Shown one piece after another: positions 47,872 through 59,851 of a DNA stretch of 64,000 nt. The notes beneath the pieces are model-generated. The model made no database searches. It saw only the letters and a program-made list of their open reading frames with translations, and was not told the origin of the DNA. The translations under genes and the position numbers were made by a program. The stretch is taken from contig JAJSPD010000017.1 of NCBI GenBank assembly GCA_021307315.1, positions 310,001-374,000 of the forward strand, written 5' to 3'. Numbering within the stretch: position 1 is the stretch's first letter; the number at the start of each line of letters is the position of its first letter. Source of the DNA: Bisporella sp. PMI_857. Its lineage: Eukaryota; Ascomycota; Leotiomycetes; Helotiales; Helotiaceae.

Positions 47872-48322
47872 CTATAAGCGACCAAGCGGCACCGGTCCGT
47901 ACCCTATTACGATGTCATCACCTGGAATACTGTGAAAGAAGGTCAATACCTGTGCTCTCGTCAACAACAGGTGAAATTTCGAGGCTTACCGGTCGTCAAG
48001 CTGCGAGACTGCTCCCTTGTGTCCTGAAAGGACAGCTTGGGTCAGATCGACCACCAACACTCCTCTCGATTCTCACAAGATCTTGACCATCGCCAATCCT
48101 ACAATCAACTGCTTCGCCCACAATTGCTCTCCATGGCTGTCGCCTAGTATCTAATTTGGTCGCCGCTAATGTCTCTTCGATCCAACTAGGCTTTTTGAAG
48201 GGTGGTGATGGTGGTTTGGGGGAAGCCTCTAGAGGGTTACCCACTTCGCTTTCTGGTGTTGTAGAAGCTGAAAGATTAGACTATATTATACCACACAAGT
48301 AGGCTATACCCTTACTAGACAT
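47872..48322 (-). pseudogene. Possible small gene with a frameshift, unknown
   Basis: On the minus strand an ATG at 48320-48322 (MST) can be spliced from 48316 to 48267 (48-nt intron, GTAAGG..TTTCAG). A second intron, 47989-47930 (GTAAGC..CACAG), joins the end of exon 2 to a short last exon ending at 47872 (IPGDDIVIGYGPVPLGRL). Both introns have good consensus. However, exon 2 must change frame around VRIE (near 48060) to continue as VLVVDLTQAVLSGHKGAVSQ. One extra base would explain it. The family is unknown, and the pattern could also be the antisense shadow of something else. Treat as tentative. Confidence 0.3.
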
Positions 48323-48633
48323 GGGGAGACTTGTTGTAGAAGTCAGATGACAATGCTACAGAAGTCGTGTTTGATGGTGGCGCAAGTGTAAGAAAGCGAC
48401 TACTGTGAAAATAAGTTGAAAGTGGCAAGGCGCTATATTAAACAAACTTCTTTCCAAAATGCGATATTTCTCAATGCTCTTTGCGGGGAGTCCCTACCGT
48501 GCCACGTGCAGATCTCATTGCTCATATTCATCCTGTCACCGGTGACTAGATCTACCACATGTAAATGTTGGAATTCTTTAAGTAGGATGTCACTATTAGT
48601 TTTCAAATAGCATTAGATACATGGCTACTGAAG
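48323..48633. other. Intergenic, no supported gene
   Basis: This 311-bp stretch lies between the tentative small gene and the 3' end of the DUF7580 gene. Nothing else is seen in it. Confidence 0.4.
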
Positions 48634-50366
48634 CTAGTAACACATCTGCCTATTTGTCCCACCCCACTGCTCCTTCCACATGCAATGCAAGGGCTTTAAT
48701 ATACACTGCTCTACATCTTTGGAAAATGTTTCATCGCGAGAGTCTAGATACTTCAGAGAGTAATGCGAATCTGTAAACTGGTGACCGAGACAAGCTTTAA
48801 CTACAATTTCATAAGCCTCACTCTCTGCCCTTCTTACTCGTCCAGTTATCAGGAGCCTTTGCGCGGTGTAATAATCTTGTGCGTCCTGTTCAGCATTGGG
48901 ATCAATTGTAGCATCTCGCAACTCTTGTAGTCTCTTGCCCAGTGCCAGCTCAATCAGAGCGAAACCCAGTCTTGTCAATATAGGCTCCCCAATCGTTTCC
49001 CACCCAGCCCAAAGTTTGTTACGTATCGAAGTGTTGATAGCTTTTGAGTAGAATCTTTGTGCAATAAAAAGCTGAGACCCGTCAGCCTTCTTGTTGTTAC
49101 CCGCAACCGAAAAGTCCTTCCATGTCCAGCTGGGATCGATCCATCCTGTAGAGTAATATTGTATAATCGCATATGTGAGTCTCACGGCAAGGCTCATGCG
49201 ATCTGCCCGTTCCAGATTCGAACCCGGGTTTGTCAATTCCTCCAGTGACACCACATTTTGCACATCCGCAATTGACTCCCGAAGTGAAGCTGCGTTTAAA
49301 CTGTACTTCTTGTTCTCTGCTTCCAATATTCCTTTGTTCGGATTCGATGTGGTAGGCACCGTAGCCGGACTGCCTACAGTCCTTACGAATGTGCAAAGGT
49401 CTGGTATAGGTTCGATGTGATCATCCTGACATTCGTATATTGAAATAGCACAACTGTCATGTTTTTTTAAGGAGGGCATATTTGAAGGAGTTGTCTGTGC
49501 GCTTGGTATGCGTAATCCAAGGTCTGCTGACTGGAAGAGTAGTTGCAGCACGCGAGTTGTGGACGGCGCATTCTGAAGCGTTAGAGAATTCCCGATATCC
49601 GGCATCTCTAAGCTGGCCAGGTGCGGCAGGTTGCAGTTGCAGCGATAGCCATCACAGATGGCAGAGTATATGTATTTTGCATCACGGCAATCGTATTGAG
49701 GTATTTCGAAGGTAGGAAGTGGCTGTCTCCAAGGCCCGTTCGTATTGGGAAGAACTTGGTGAGCAACGAGCCTTCGCAGGCTTTCATTGTATTCTCTCAA
49801 CTCTGCTAGGTGTGACTGTGTTGTCGAGTCGGGAAAATTAAGCTTGACATTGCGTAGGCCAAAGCGAAACCTTGATTGTTGCTTTTCCTGAACGGGTGGA
49901 TTAGCGTTGGGAGATGAAAGTGTAGTAGTACAACGTCATCCTGGCACAAAGAAAGCAAATATACCCAGCCACTAGAGGCGGATTAACCTACAAAAGAACG
50001 TGCGACACCTGGCAGTTCCTTCTCTATGGATTGCAGAAGCTCGCCAAGATCCTTTATGATGGATAAGATCTGTTTTGTTGTCTCGAATCCATGGCGAGCC
50101 TTTACTCTCTGGAAAATATCCTCATTATTCCAGCAATGAACCACCTGGGCACTTGTTGATGTAACCAGAAGGGCAAGTTGCCTCTCGTTGACATCTGGCA
50201 AGAGGAGATTGTTCACGAAACCCTTGTACACTAATCGTTCTGTTTGAAGCCTCTGGATGACTTTGTCGATCCCCGTTCCAGATTTGGCGGCCTTGTATAT
50301 TTGGCAGGCCTTGAGGAGTACCGGGTAGAGCCCAAGCACCAGGCCAATTGCCTCCAGCCCACTCAT
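48634..50366 (-). CDS. DUF7580-type fungal protein with N-terminal helical domain
   Basis: A 542-residue protein in two exons, 50366-49992 and 49887-48634, with a 104-nt intron (GTAGGT..GTTCAG, phase 0). The first ~125 residues form a helical module starting MSGLEAIGLVLGLYPVLLKA with further amphipathic helices (TERLVYKGFVNNLLLPDVN). This kind of N-terminus is common on fungal signalling and NLR-type proteins. The rest matches the DUF7580 pattern: a variable middle with YDCRDAKYIYSAICDGYRCNC, then LEELTNPGSNLERADRMSLAVRLTYAIIQYYSTGWIDPSW, and near the end LGFALIELALGKRLQELRD and a final helical region (VVKACLGHQF). The last third resembles the C-lobe layout of kinase-like folds, without visible catalytic motifs. 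Its function is unknown. It is transcribed divergently from the NLR that starts 381 bp away, the arrangement seen for NLR/partner pairs. Confidence 0.82.
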
Positions 50367-50746
50367 ATGGAAGAGTAATCAGGCCTATTACTAACCACCA
50401 AGAATTTAAAGATAGGTATCGGATTTCAAGGGACCAGAAAGGAAGAGAGGGGTTGGGATAGAGCTTGAATGGTTTCCTCACCCACGAACCATTGCATCTT
50501 TTATTGGAACAAGAATTACGGCATATCTGCATGTACCATGACTATGTAACCTTGCGATAGGCTGAAGAACGCCATGTCTCTGCCACATGCACGATCTACG
50601 CCAATGTTTGCAGGATGCTGCACTTCAGCCGCAGATAATGTGTTTTGAACCCCTCATTTTTGAGTTCCTACCCATCCCCTCTCCCAAATCAAGCCTTGAG
50701 AGCTTGACCGGACAGGAAATAGTTGCTGAGGGCTCAAAATTTGAAC
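50367..50746. promoter_or_regulatory. Compact bidirectional promoter region between DUF7580 gene and NLR
   Basis: Only 380 bp separate the start codons at 50366 (minus) and 50747 (plus). Both promoters must lie here, so the two genes may be co-expressed. I see no clear TATA box. Confidence 0.5.
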
Positions 50747-53700
50747 ATGGAGAGCCCAGATAACGCTGCTCCCTTTCATGAACAACGGAAGTATAATGCA
50801 CATAGGGGAGCGCCGATTGCAGCAGCATTCGAGGATTGCGTGCAACTATTTGAGCAATTATGTGCCTCCTTGGAAGCTGGCACCCCTTCGTGGACCGGAC
50901 CGCACACCGAGCTTGCTGATTTGTTTAGTACCTTGAGAACATGGGGACATGACACCGGTGCATCGAGCCGCTCTCTTGATCATCGTCTTCGAAAAGCCTC
51001 AACTCTACAGGCTCAAGTCCTTGAACTCTTTGAGGCGTTACAGAATGAATTAGGAACTGGTAAGCCTATGTTTATATTCCGCAGTCTTTTTGCCCAATTT
51101 CCATAGATGCAGGCAGACTCTCTATATCTAAGACATCCTATGTTGTCCTAGATTTCTCTACAAGTTACCGACACTCTTTGATTTATTTGCTTGTACTCTC
51201 GAAAATAGTTGGACGCAGGCAGCTATCTGTGGTATTAGCATTATCATTGACTAAGCGCAAATTGCCATTCTGTCTTCTCTCCCGTGAAAACCTTACTTCC
51301 TATAGTCGACTTTTCATTACAATCCTAACAAGAAGAAGCTGATTAATCTAGCTCTTCAGGTTGTCCAAGACACACCTTTCGTGTCCAGCCCACCCGTTAA
51401 GCCTGACAATGTTGAGTACTTTAGGATCATTCCGCATCAAGGGGAAGCAGCACAAACTCCGGGCAGTATACCAGATAACTCGAAGTACGACTTAGAAAAT
51501 CTTGGTCAGGATGCTGCAGATACGCTTGATTGTTTGTTAGACCTTGTACCTCTCCTTCAGGATCCTGTTCCGGAGGACACCTTTGAGAGAGACGCGTCGC
51601 CCAGTGAAGCCCAAAAAGATATAGAAAAGGCGGAAGAAATGTTTCCTAAAGCATCCAAGGGTCTTGTAACTCGTCTTGGTCAGGCGAATTGGAAGCGGCG
51701 ACAATATCAACAAAGAATACGGCTCGGAAAACGCAACTACCAAGAAGCCCCCCCAAAACAGAGGACGCCTCATGAGGTCACCGAAGCTCACGCCTCTCTC
51801 AGCTCGCGTCCTAGGAAAGATTCGGAAGGTGATAAGCCGTTACCCTCTAGGACCTTGAATCGTCCAACACCATTCGATGCTAGCTTCTCAAACTATCGCA
51901 AGATTTTCAGTGCCATGTCAGAGATCTCAAACACTGGCCTATTATCAAATCCAGAGTCGATATTTTCTACAAGAACTGATTACTTTGATCGTCGCTCAAT
52001 CGGGACGTCCGTTATCGAATCAGACATGCTTCGAAATCCCGTCAAATTAACTCAACTTGCTGTGCCAAAACCGCCAATACCACTAGATTCGGGACAAGGA
52101 TTTGTTTGCCCGTATTGTTTGCACGAGATACTGGTAGGAAATGATATAGTCTCAACCAAGGATTGGAATGATCACGTTTTTGTTGACCTTGAGCCATACA
52201 TGTGTACATGGGATACCTGCATCCGTGCTGACAAGACATTCCCATCCAGGGACATGTGGTTCCAACACGAGTTAGATAACCATAGGCTTAGTCGGGTTTG
52301 GTTCTGCCAAAGCTGCCGAATTGAGTTTGATCAAAGTCCGAAACTAGAAGAGCACTTTCTGGCCACTCATGACAAAAACCTTAAACCAGATCAGCTTGCC
52401 CTTATAGTGTCTATGTGCGAGAGGTTTTCCCAATTGGCCCTAGTTAACCCGGCATGTTCACTTTGCCACGATGTTTGTTCTGACGCGATACATTTAAAAG
52501 ACCATGTTGGTCAGCATATGGAGCAACTAGCCTTGACCTCTATCTACAGTGATGATGGTTATGTCTACGAAGATAGCCTTCCAACTGGACAAGACGGCTC
52601 TCGCGGCTCAGAACTGAACATAGAGCTCAAAAAGGAACGCCTTGATGAGTTTCTCCTCGAGCAACGCCAGATGGTGTTTACAACTGCTTCTAACGTAGCC
52701 CACGCGGCTAACAATATCTCGACAGACTCTGATCCTGGTTTCATGGGAGATTCGGACGATGAAGGCCCCCCAAAGCCAATAGTCACCGCTCTCGACGTTG
52801 GTATAGTGGCTGGGCGACAAAAGCGACCAGTCATGGTACGAAGTGGGGAATCATATCTAGCAAAAGTGGAAAACTTCCTTGATCAGCAGGTCCAAGTTGA
52901 TCTAGAAACTGTAGCAAGTACATTTGCCAGCCCAAATGTCGAGCTACTCAATGATCCATTGGATGCACGAGGCAATCATCTCGCCCGCACTCAGGAGGTC
53001 ACCCGAACTATTCGAACCATGCCTCCTCCTCCAAACTACGGCTTCATCGGACGAGAGGCTGATCTAGCCAAGCTATATAAAGAACTATCTGTTCCGGGCC
53101 ATACATGCATCCTCAGTGGATCAGGTGGTTTAGGCAAATCTGCCACTGCTATCCAATACTCCTATCAGTTTGAACAAGCGTATTCGTATATATTTTGGGT
53201 CCATGCAGAGACTCCTGTTGGATGTGCTGAAAGTTATGGACGAATTGCCTCAACTCTTGCTTTGGATGGGGGAGAGTCCACACAGGATCTTGAAAGGTTG
53301 ATCCTGCTCGGCAGGGAATTTTTAGAGAGAACAGAGAAGCGATGGCTAGTAGTCTTCGATAATGTGGAAGATCTTTTAGATATCCAACAATATCTTCCAG
53401 CCAACTTGCTTGAGACACATGGCTCCATACTCATTACCACAAGGAGGATGGAAGGGTGGACTTTAAGGGCACCCTCCAAGTACTCTAAGATCGAGCTAGG
53501 GGTCTTGAGTCTAGAAGATAGTCGGAAGCTCTTATTGTCTAGTACAAATTCAACTATCGAAGAGGTACGTAATCACCCGGAGTATAAAATAGCTGGCGAA
53601 ATCGCAGTGTATGCTGAGCAATTACCACTTGCTCTATCACATATTGCCGGATATATTCAAGTTTCTGGCTGCAGTCTTCAGGACTTTGTTGAGCTCTGGC

Positions 53701-55367
53701 AAGAGAGACGGAGGCATGCCTCTTTTAACACTCCAACTAAAGATGCGGTAACGTCAATAGATAAAGCACTAGAGATAGTGTGGAATATTGGCTTACGAGA
53801 GGTCACCATCGACGCTCGCGAATTATTGAATATCTTATCATTCCTTGATAGCGACACTATCCAGAAAGACCTCTTAGTTGGCGAGCATTCTGAAGTGAGC
53901 CTTGAGATTCTTCACTCTTCCGAAGCCTTCAGGCAAGTCGATAAACATTATGTGAGCTTTACCGGCCCTAACCTAGTACAGGTACAAGCGCATGACAACG
54001 GAACTCAGTCGGAGACGACTAGTGGCTATCAGAGAACGAGATGGTGAAGAAATCTTGAGCATCCATAGATCTCTTCAAGCAAAGATTCTACAAGACTTAA
54101 ACAAAGATCCAAGACAGCGGGAAAGAGTATATATGCAAGCTTTCCTCCTAGTTCGAAAGCGCTTTCCTTTCCCATCACCAATTCAAGTCCCAGAACCCGA
54201 AAAGTGGCCCATCTGCATCAAATATTTGAGGCATGTTCTGAGTCTTCAGAAAGTATTTGCGGGAAAATTAATCCACATTCAACCATCTGTTGACCTTGCT
54301 AGACTATTGTCTGATGGTGGAATAGGTCTGTGGGAAAGAGGTATGACTACGGAGGGTTTAGACCTCCTCTCATCAGCAGAAGGGATTCTCACACAGCTTC
54401 AATGTGATGAAGATATGCTCAAAGCAAATATACACGTGATAATTGCCTTACTTATTCAAAACAAGGGTATCGAGTATTTGGCCGAAAGCAACGAGCGTAT
54501 TTCGAAAGCTCTCGAAATCAGGGAAATTTTCAAGGCTGTCACTGCAGAAGACCAGTATTCTAAGAACGATGACATCCTACTCCATAATGCACGGTCAGAC
54601 TATGGCTGTGTTCTGCTGCAGTATAACAAGTATCAAGAAGCCGAGCCTATTTTTGCACAGTGTCTAACCAGATACCGTGAATGGGGTCCCGACGAAGACA
54701 TTCCTTATGAGCATGCGAAGTTTAACCATCATATGGCTTTCTGTAAAATGTACAGAAAAAATTTCGTAGATTCCATCGAGCTTGCCAAGCGAGGTGTCCA
54801 TTTCGTCACTTTGGCGACTGGTCACGGAGCTTCGTGTAACAAGTGGAAATTCGATACCGCATGTGTGATACTACAAAGCGGCGATCTTGATGGCGCTTTG
54901 GAAATGCATAAAGAAGTTTTGGAAGCTAGAATAGAGCATCATGGAAGGTCGAGTTTCTTGACTCTACAAAGCTATTATGCTGTCGGTGCCTTGTATTCGT
55001 ATCTAGGTGAATTAACTCTCGCAGAGTAAGTGCCTCTAATGATACTCCGGCTCATGTCTAAGGAAGTGACTACAGATCACACATACGCGATGCACTTGCA
55101 ATGGATCCATCCCGAAGAGAAATGTACCCAGAAGCTGCTATCGCTCGAAGCAAATTCCATCTGTCACAGGTTTTGAGGGAACAGAAGAAGAATATCGAAG
55201 AGGCTGACGAGCTTGAAGCATCTTCGAAAGAAGTACTAGTACGGCTTCTAGCTCTGAATCCTTTGCCCCAAGTGACAGCCGAAGATGATCTAGCTTTGTT
55301 TGATCATATTCAACCGGTATTCGATGGGCGCTTCACAGGCAGGACTTTGTTGCAATATGTGGTCTGA
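50747..55367 (+). CDS. Fungal NLR (STAND): helical N-terminus, C2H2 fingers, NB-ARC, TPR-like repeats
   Basis: A large intracellular receptor-like ATPase of about 1,400 residues. Exon 1 is 50747-51059 with a helical domain (AAFEDCVQLFEQLCASLEAG). The core frame runs from about 51360 to 53932. It carries a degenerate helical region, then zinc fingers at about 52104-52530 (CPYCLHE, CTWDTCI with a paired HELDNH, CQSCRIEF with HFLATH, CSLCHDVC with HVGQH). NB-ARC motifs follow: GFIGREADL, Walker A GSGGLGKSA near 53117, Walker B RWLVVFDNVED, GSILITTRR, LPLALSHIAGYI. A 49-nt intron, 53933-53981, with a GC donor (AG|GCAAGT) restores the frame to SIHRSLQAKIL and the C-terminal TPR-like repeats. A 50-nt intron (55026-55075) leads to the last exon, ending 55367. 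The joint between exon 1 (phase 1) and 51360 is not resolved; a weak AAG acceptor at 51369 or a mini-exon would be needed. No internal stop is present within the NB-ARC or repeats. Confidence 0.85.
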
Positions 55368-58300
55368 AAATGAGAATTGAGGCTTCTACCATATGTCCGA
55401 TTGAACAGCCTTTGCGTTTTTGGTGTCAATATTCGTGGTGCATTTGGCAAAATGGGGGTTCAGACAAAATTCTAAGCGTCCTCAAAGGCCAAGAAGCCTA
55501 CGTGTGCCAATGTTAGCTTCTGTTGGGCCCCGAATGTTTCCAAAGCTGGATATTTGTCATGCATGGACCTGAGGAAATTATGGAAGATCATCCCAAAATT
55601 GGCATCGTTGCATTCCTTCAAAGATCTCATGGGAATCCTAATCATATGAAGTATCAGGGTTGGTAGCATACCGTCATCCAGTATGACTGACTAGGATTGA
55701 GGTGGTTGTTTCTAACGAACCCTAGAGCACTTACGCACCACAAAGCCATTTCATGCTCCAAAGCCCCAAGTGGAATCTCAGTCACCTTCTACGCACTCTT
55801 CAATCTTCTCGACCTTCATTTTGATAATTTGAAAGCCTTCTCCACATTGGCTAAATCCTATTATTCTCGACTTTTCAATTTGTATTCCAAAGTAATTGGC
55901 TGCTTCCTTATTAGTAACACTTATCCTCGAAGGTGATACCAATGTGCTGATTAAGTAGAAGCAGAAAGCTTTTAAGCGCCTCTACTCAGTAATATGGCCC
56001 AGTTCGGTGAGCAGATATAATACCAAGTCTGTAGACCACAGAAATATGCTTCTTATTCAGCCTCTGCCCATACTTCGTTCAAGATCTAAATGCGAGAGTA
56101 TTACTCTTGGAGGGTCAAAGCCGTATCACTAGTTATGTCTTCTACTTTTTCTCTATGTAGTGCAAGCTTGCTACTTTGTCATTTTATCAGAGAATAACCG
56201 GATTTCATGGCGAAGTCCCATCAAGATGAGCAAAATCGCTTCGTACACCGCGTCTATATGAACATGGCCAACGCCATTCATCATCTATCTAGTATCAGAA
56301 TACGCCTCTGCATACTCGTGGGAGAAGTTCAAGCATCTTGATGTTCATCAAGTCAATTCTTCCAAGTTTACCGTATCTTAGAGTTTAGAAAACTTGTTTG
56401 ATATTCAAACTACTTTATGTTACCACGTTTTCTCCTCGGATCCAGACTGGCACATATGACACGATAGCAAATTAGATTAGGCGTATGAAGTTTCTAGTCT
56501 GGTTTTTTTTTCTCAACGACTGAGAATAGCGACAAATGGGCTTTAAATTCTTTCACAAGTCAAGAACTTTCCATTCCACAGTCCCTGCAGCATTCGGGAC
56601 ATCGCAGCTCCAAACTATGAAGCAGTCTTAAGTTTCTGATTTGCGCGACTCGATTGGCTGATTCACTCGGAGGAGTAAGGGTTTATTGAGGTTGCAATAC
56701 AGACTTGTATTCTGCCAGAAACTTTTCTAATGAGTCTTCACAGTCTCTTACTGGTAGCGTAATCCGCGACGCTTCTTCAAGCAGTGCTCAACTGACACTA
56801 ATTATGCAACAAATAATGGAAATTACAGTTGCTTAAACGTTTATTGCATTGGCATTATCTAGGACCTGGCTTGAATGGCAAATTCGCATTTGTCGCCTAG
56901 CAAAAAGGGTGTCAGTCGACCCTCACCATCCTATTTCATACTACAATTACGCAAGTTTTGGGTATCTAAAAGCAGCGCTATTTATGAGAGAGAATAGGTT
57001 CAGTTCATGCTGCAAAATGCTCTCATGTGAAGGTGCATAGAAAGAAGTATAAAGTAGCAAAGTCTCAAAGTGCGGATATCCCTCATGTGATACATATCAT
57101 TATGAGAATCTCTACCCACGGGTCGAAGCCACCATGCCAGCTCTTCCGCAAATGCTCTAGTACATTAGGTGAAGAGAGAAAATAAACAAACGAGAAAAGC
57201 TTCAGCAAAGGGGTTTCCTCGTAGTTGACTCCAACCATGGTGCTCCATTTTGAACTTCGGCAGAGGGAAGAAAAGCCAGGTATTGGTACTTGGTGAGTCG
57301 AATGGCTCGGCGGTTGGAAGACTGCTCTGAAGGGCTTAGACTTTACATGGCTGATAACCGGCTCTCTTATTGACTTTGAACCAGACTAAGACTCCTTAAC
57401 TTCCTTAATTAACTCCTCAAAAAGCTGCAGCACTTCAGCCGTCTAAGCAGACTTCAGCTGCTCAGCATCAAAATCAATATTAGGTGGTGCATTGTCGCTG
57501 CCAGACTCGCTGTATGAGAGACGAAAACAAGGAGTCCAGCAGACACTTGCTGATGATGCAGCACCATCTTAAGACCTTCCTCTCTAATTCGATTGATTTC
57601 CAATGGCAACGAAAAGACTCGCGAGTGAACACGGAATAGCGGAGGTGGTGAAGCAAATGGCCGAAGTATAAATACTCTGCCGTCCAGCTCAGATTTTTGG
57701 CGGTTATATCACATAGAGTTGCATCGAATAATGGTAAAATTTGTTCTTCTCGGACATATCGATAAGCATTGATATATACTTGCAGCAAATCTGTGGGAGT
57801 TGTGTTATACCCCTGGTCAGGCGCATGTATCTCGCTGGAAACTCTCCTTTCCCCTGATAATCTTTGCTTCTGGTCATGACTTTCATACTAATTGAGGCTG
57901 AAACGTATCCGATTGCCGACACCATCGAAGCACTTAAAATAATCTGATTGATAAAGGTCTTCGGAGCGACAAACTCAACTGGTGCCTGCTGACCAAGGAT
58001 TGAAGCGATAAAGTGATGTCGAAATTTAGTATGGGTCCAAGAAGCGCATTGATGACTAAGGAAGGCCATAGCATATGTTCTCTCTTTTATCCTTCCAGTT
58101 TCTTCGTCTTACATATTTTAATGTGTGGTAATATGCATTCATCCAGCAGCTTTACAGATCTAACGCGTAGACTAGTAGTCTATGGCATTGTATCCACATT
58201 TTTACAACCTTACACATTCTTCGTAGTACAATGCAAGTCATCTTGAATGTTTGTGAAGGCATTCTCTTGGTGTTTCTTCACCAATTTCGCACTATTTAAC

Positions 58301-59851
58301 AGATGAAATTTTCTAGAGATACTACTGTCTTTCATGCTTAGAGGCAGTGCTTCTAACTACACAATGTTTTCTAGCATCTTTGAATAAGCCATGAATAAGG
58401 GAAACTAAAGCTTTCTGGTGAGTTTCTTAATATAGTTGGAACTGTCTGATCCTCCCAATTTTCTCATCTTCGTAACCAATTACCAACATGATATTCTGTT
58501 TATGAAACGATGCACGTACCTCTCTCATTATCTGTCACTAGGAGAGGTTAGAAGTAGGGGACCAAAGATCGTCACCAGTCGCTTCCGTCATCCATGTCTG
58601 GTTCGCTCCACCATAGTAAGAGCAAGAGGCTCCATCGTAACCTCTTCAGCGCTTCATGAGCAGAGATATCATTATATCACGAAGGACTACAGTATGCAAG
58701 CGACGCGAAGGGTCACTTAGTGAACTCACTCATTTGTAGGCGCTGCTGAAAATTATCTTTGCATATTCACCAGCGTGCTCCAAGCAAAGTCAACCTATGA
58801 ATACAATAAAAAGAGCTTTCAAGAGCGAGGAACATATACAATTGTCATGGCTCCTCGCCAGATACTACAAGAATTGCACAGCTCCCTGGAACAATGCCTT
58901 TTCCCCTCACAGAGAACTCGCAAAGCAGTTCGCCTTTTTCGATAGAGATACTAATTCCATATATAGAAGAAAATCTGCCTAGTCCACCTCTTACCGCTTG
59001 ATACCACCAAATTCAAATTGCCCGTAATTCAAAGGTAACCCGTACAGATCTCAAGCTCATCACTTCAACATAGCTTCTTCAAACACCCCGCTCAATGATT
59101 CATACCCCGACTATCCACCAATGCAATACAAACTCCTCTCCCGAGGTACGCCTCAAAAAAGGTCAAGAACTCGCGCACCTACTTACAAGAACGTGTTCAG
59201 TCAGCCAGGCCCGACCACAAACGAAGTTGAGTCAGAATACGTCTCCTTTCCACCACCTTTGCCCTCGAATCAATGCTATATATGGCTCCCGCGCTGCCAA
59301 TCCACATCAGAACGCGAAAACAGGTGGGTGAGGTTGTTGGGTACGATGAAAGGCGATGGGTATAGGATGATGGAGGCTCGGCTTTTATGAATCCGTAGTT
59401 TTGCGGCCGTAAGGCCGAAGAATGTAGCAGGTATGGGTGCTTTGTGATTAATAAGTATATGGGAGAGAAAGCCTATTGCGCTAAGTCCGGAGAGAAAAAA
59501 AGCGAGGGAAGGGAGGGCTGATGCTACGTAGATACAAGAGCTAGCGTAAAGGCGAAGTTATAATTTCACAATGGTGTAAATGTTCGTTCGCGGTTTGGGT
59601 GAGTGTCAGGATGTCAAAATGGATTAAATAAATGAAGTGCTCTGTTTATAGAAGAGTTTTAGGAAATTCTAATGCAAAATGTTATACATAGAGCCATGTA
59701 AACATCGGATAGCAACGTTAGGAGCTCATCAGATGCATTGCTCTATCGCTACGCCTTCTATCACCACAGGACCCAATACACCATATAGGATAACATCCCG
59801 TCCAAGCCCATAACTCCTTCCTATGCATCTTACATGAAAACAAATGCCTAC
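55368..59851. other. Gene-poor stretch of 4.5 kb
   Basis: No gene is supported. A minus-strand frame at 55472-55669 (LILHMIRIPMRSLKECNDANF region) and two overlapping minus-strand frames at 57480-57788 and 57704-58069 have somewhat protein-like composition, but I cannot assign or join them. They may be relics. No terminal repeats or transposase motifs were seen. Confidence 0.45.

Noticed and set aside
49200..49235. tRNA B-box-like GGTTCGAATC on the minus strand
   Set aside because: It lies inside the DUF7580 coding frame (residues NPGSNLERAD) and no cloverleaf can be folded around it.
53952..53976. 25-nt intron (GTGAGC..CTAG) joining the NLR frames
   Set aside because: Too short for a spliceosomal intron; the 49-nt GC-AG intron covering it has better donor and normal length.
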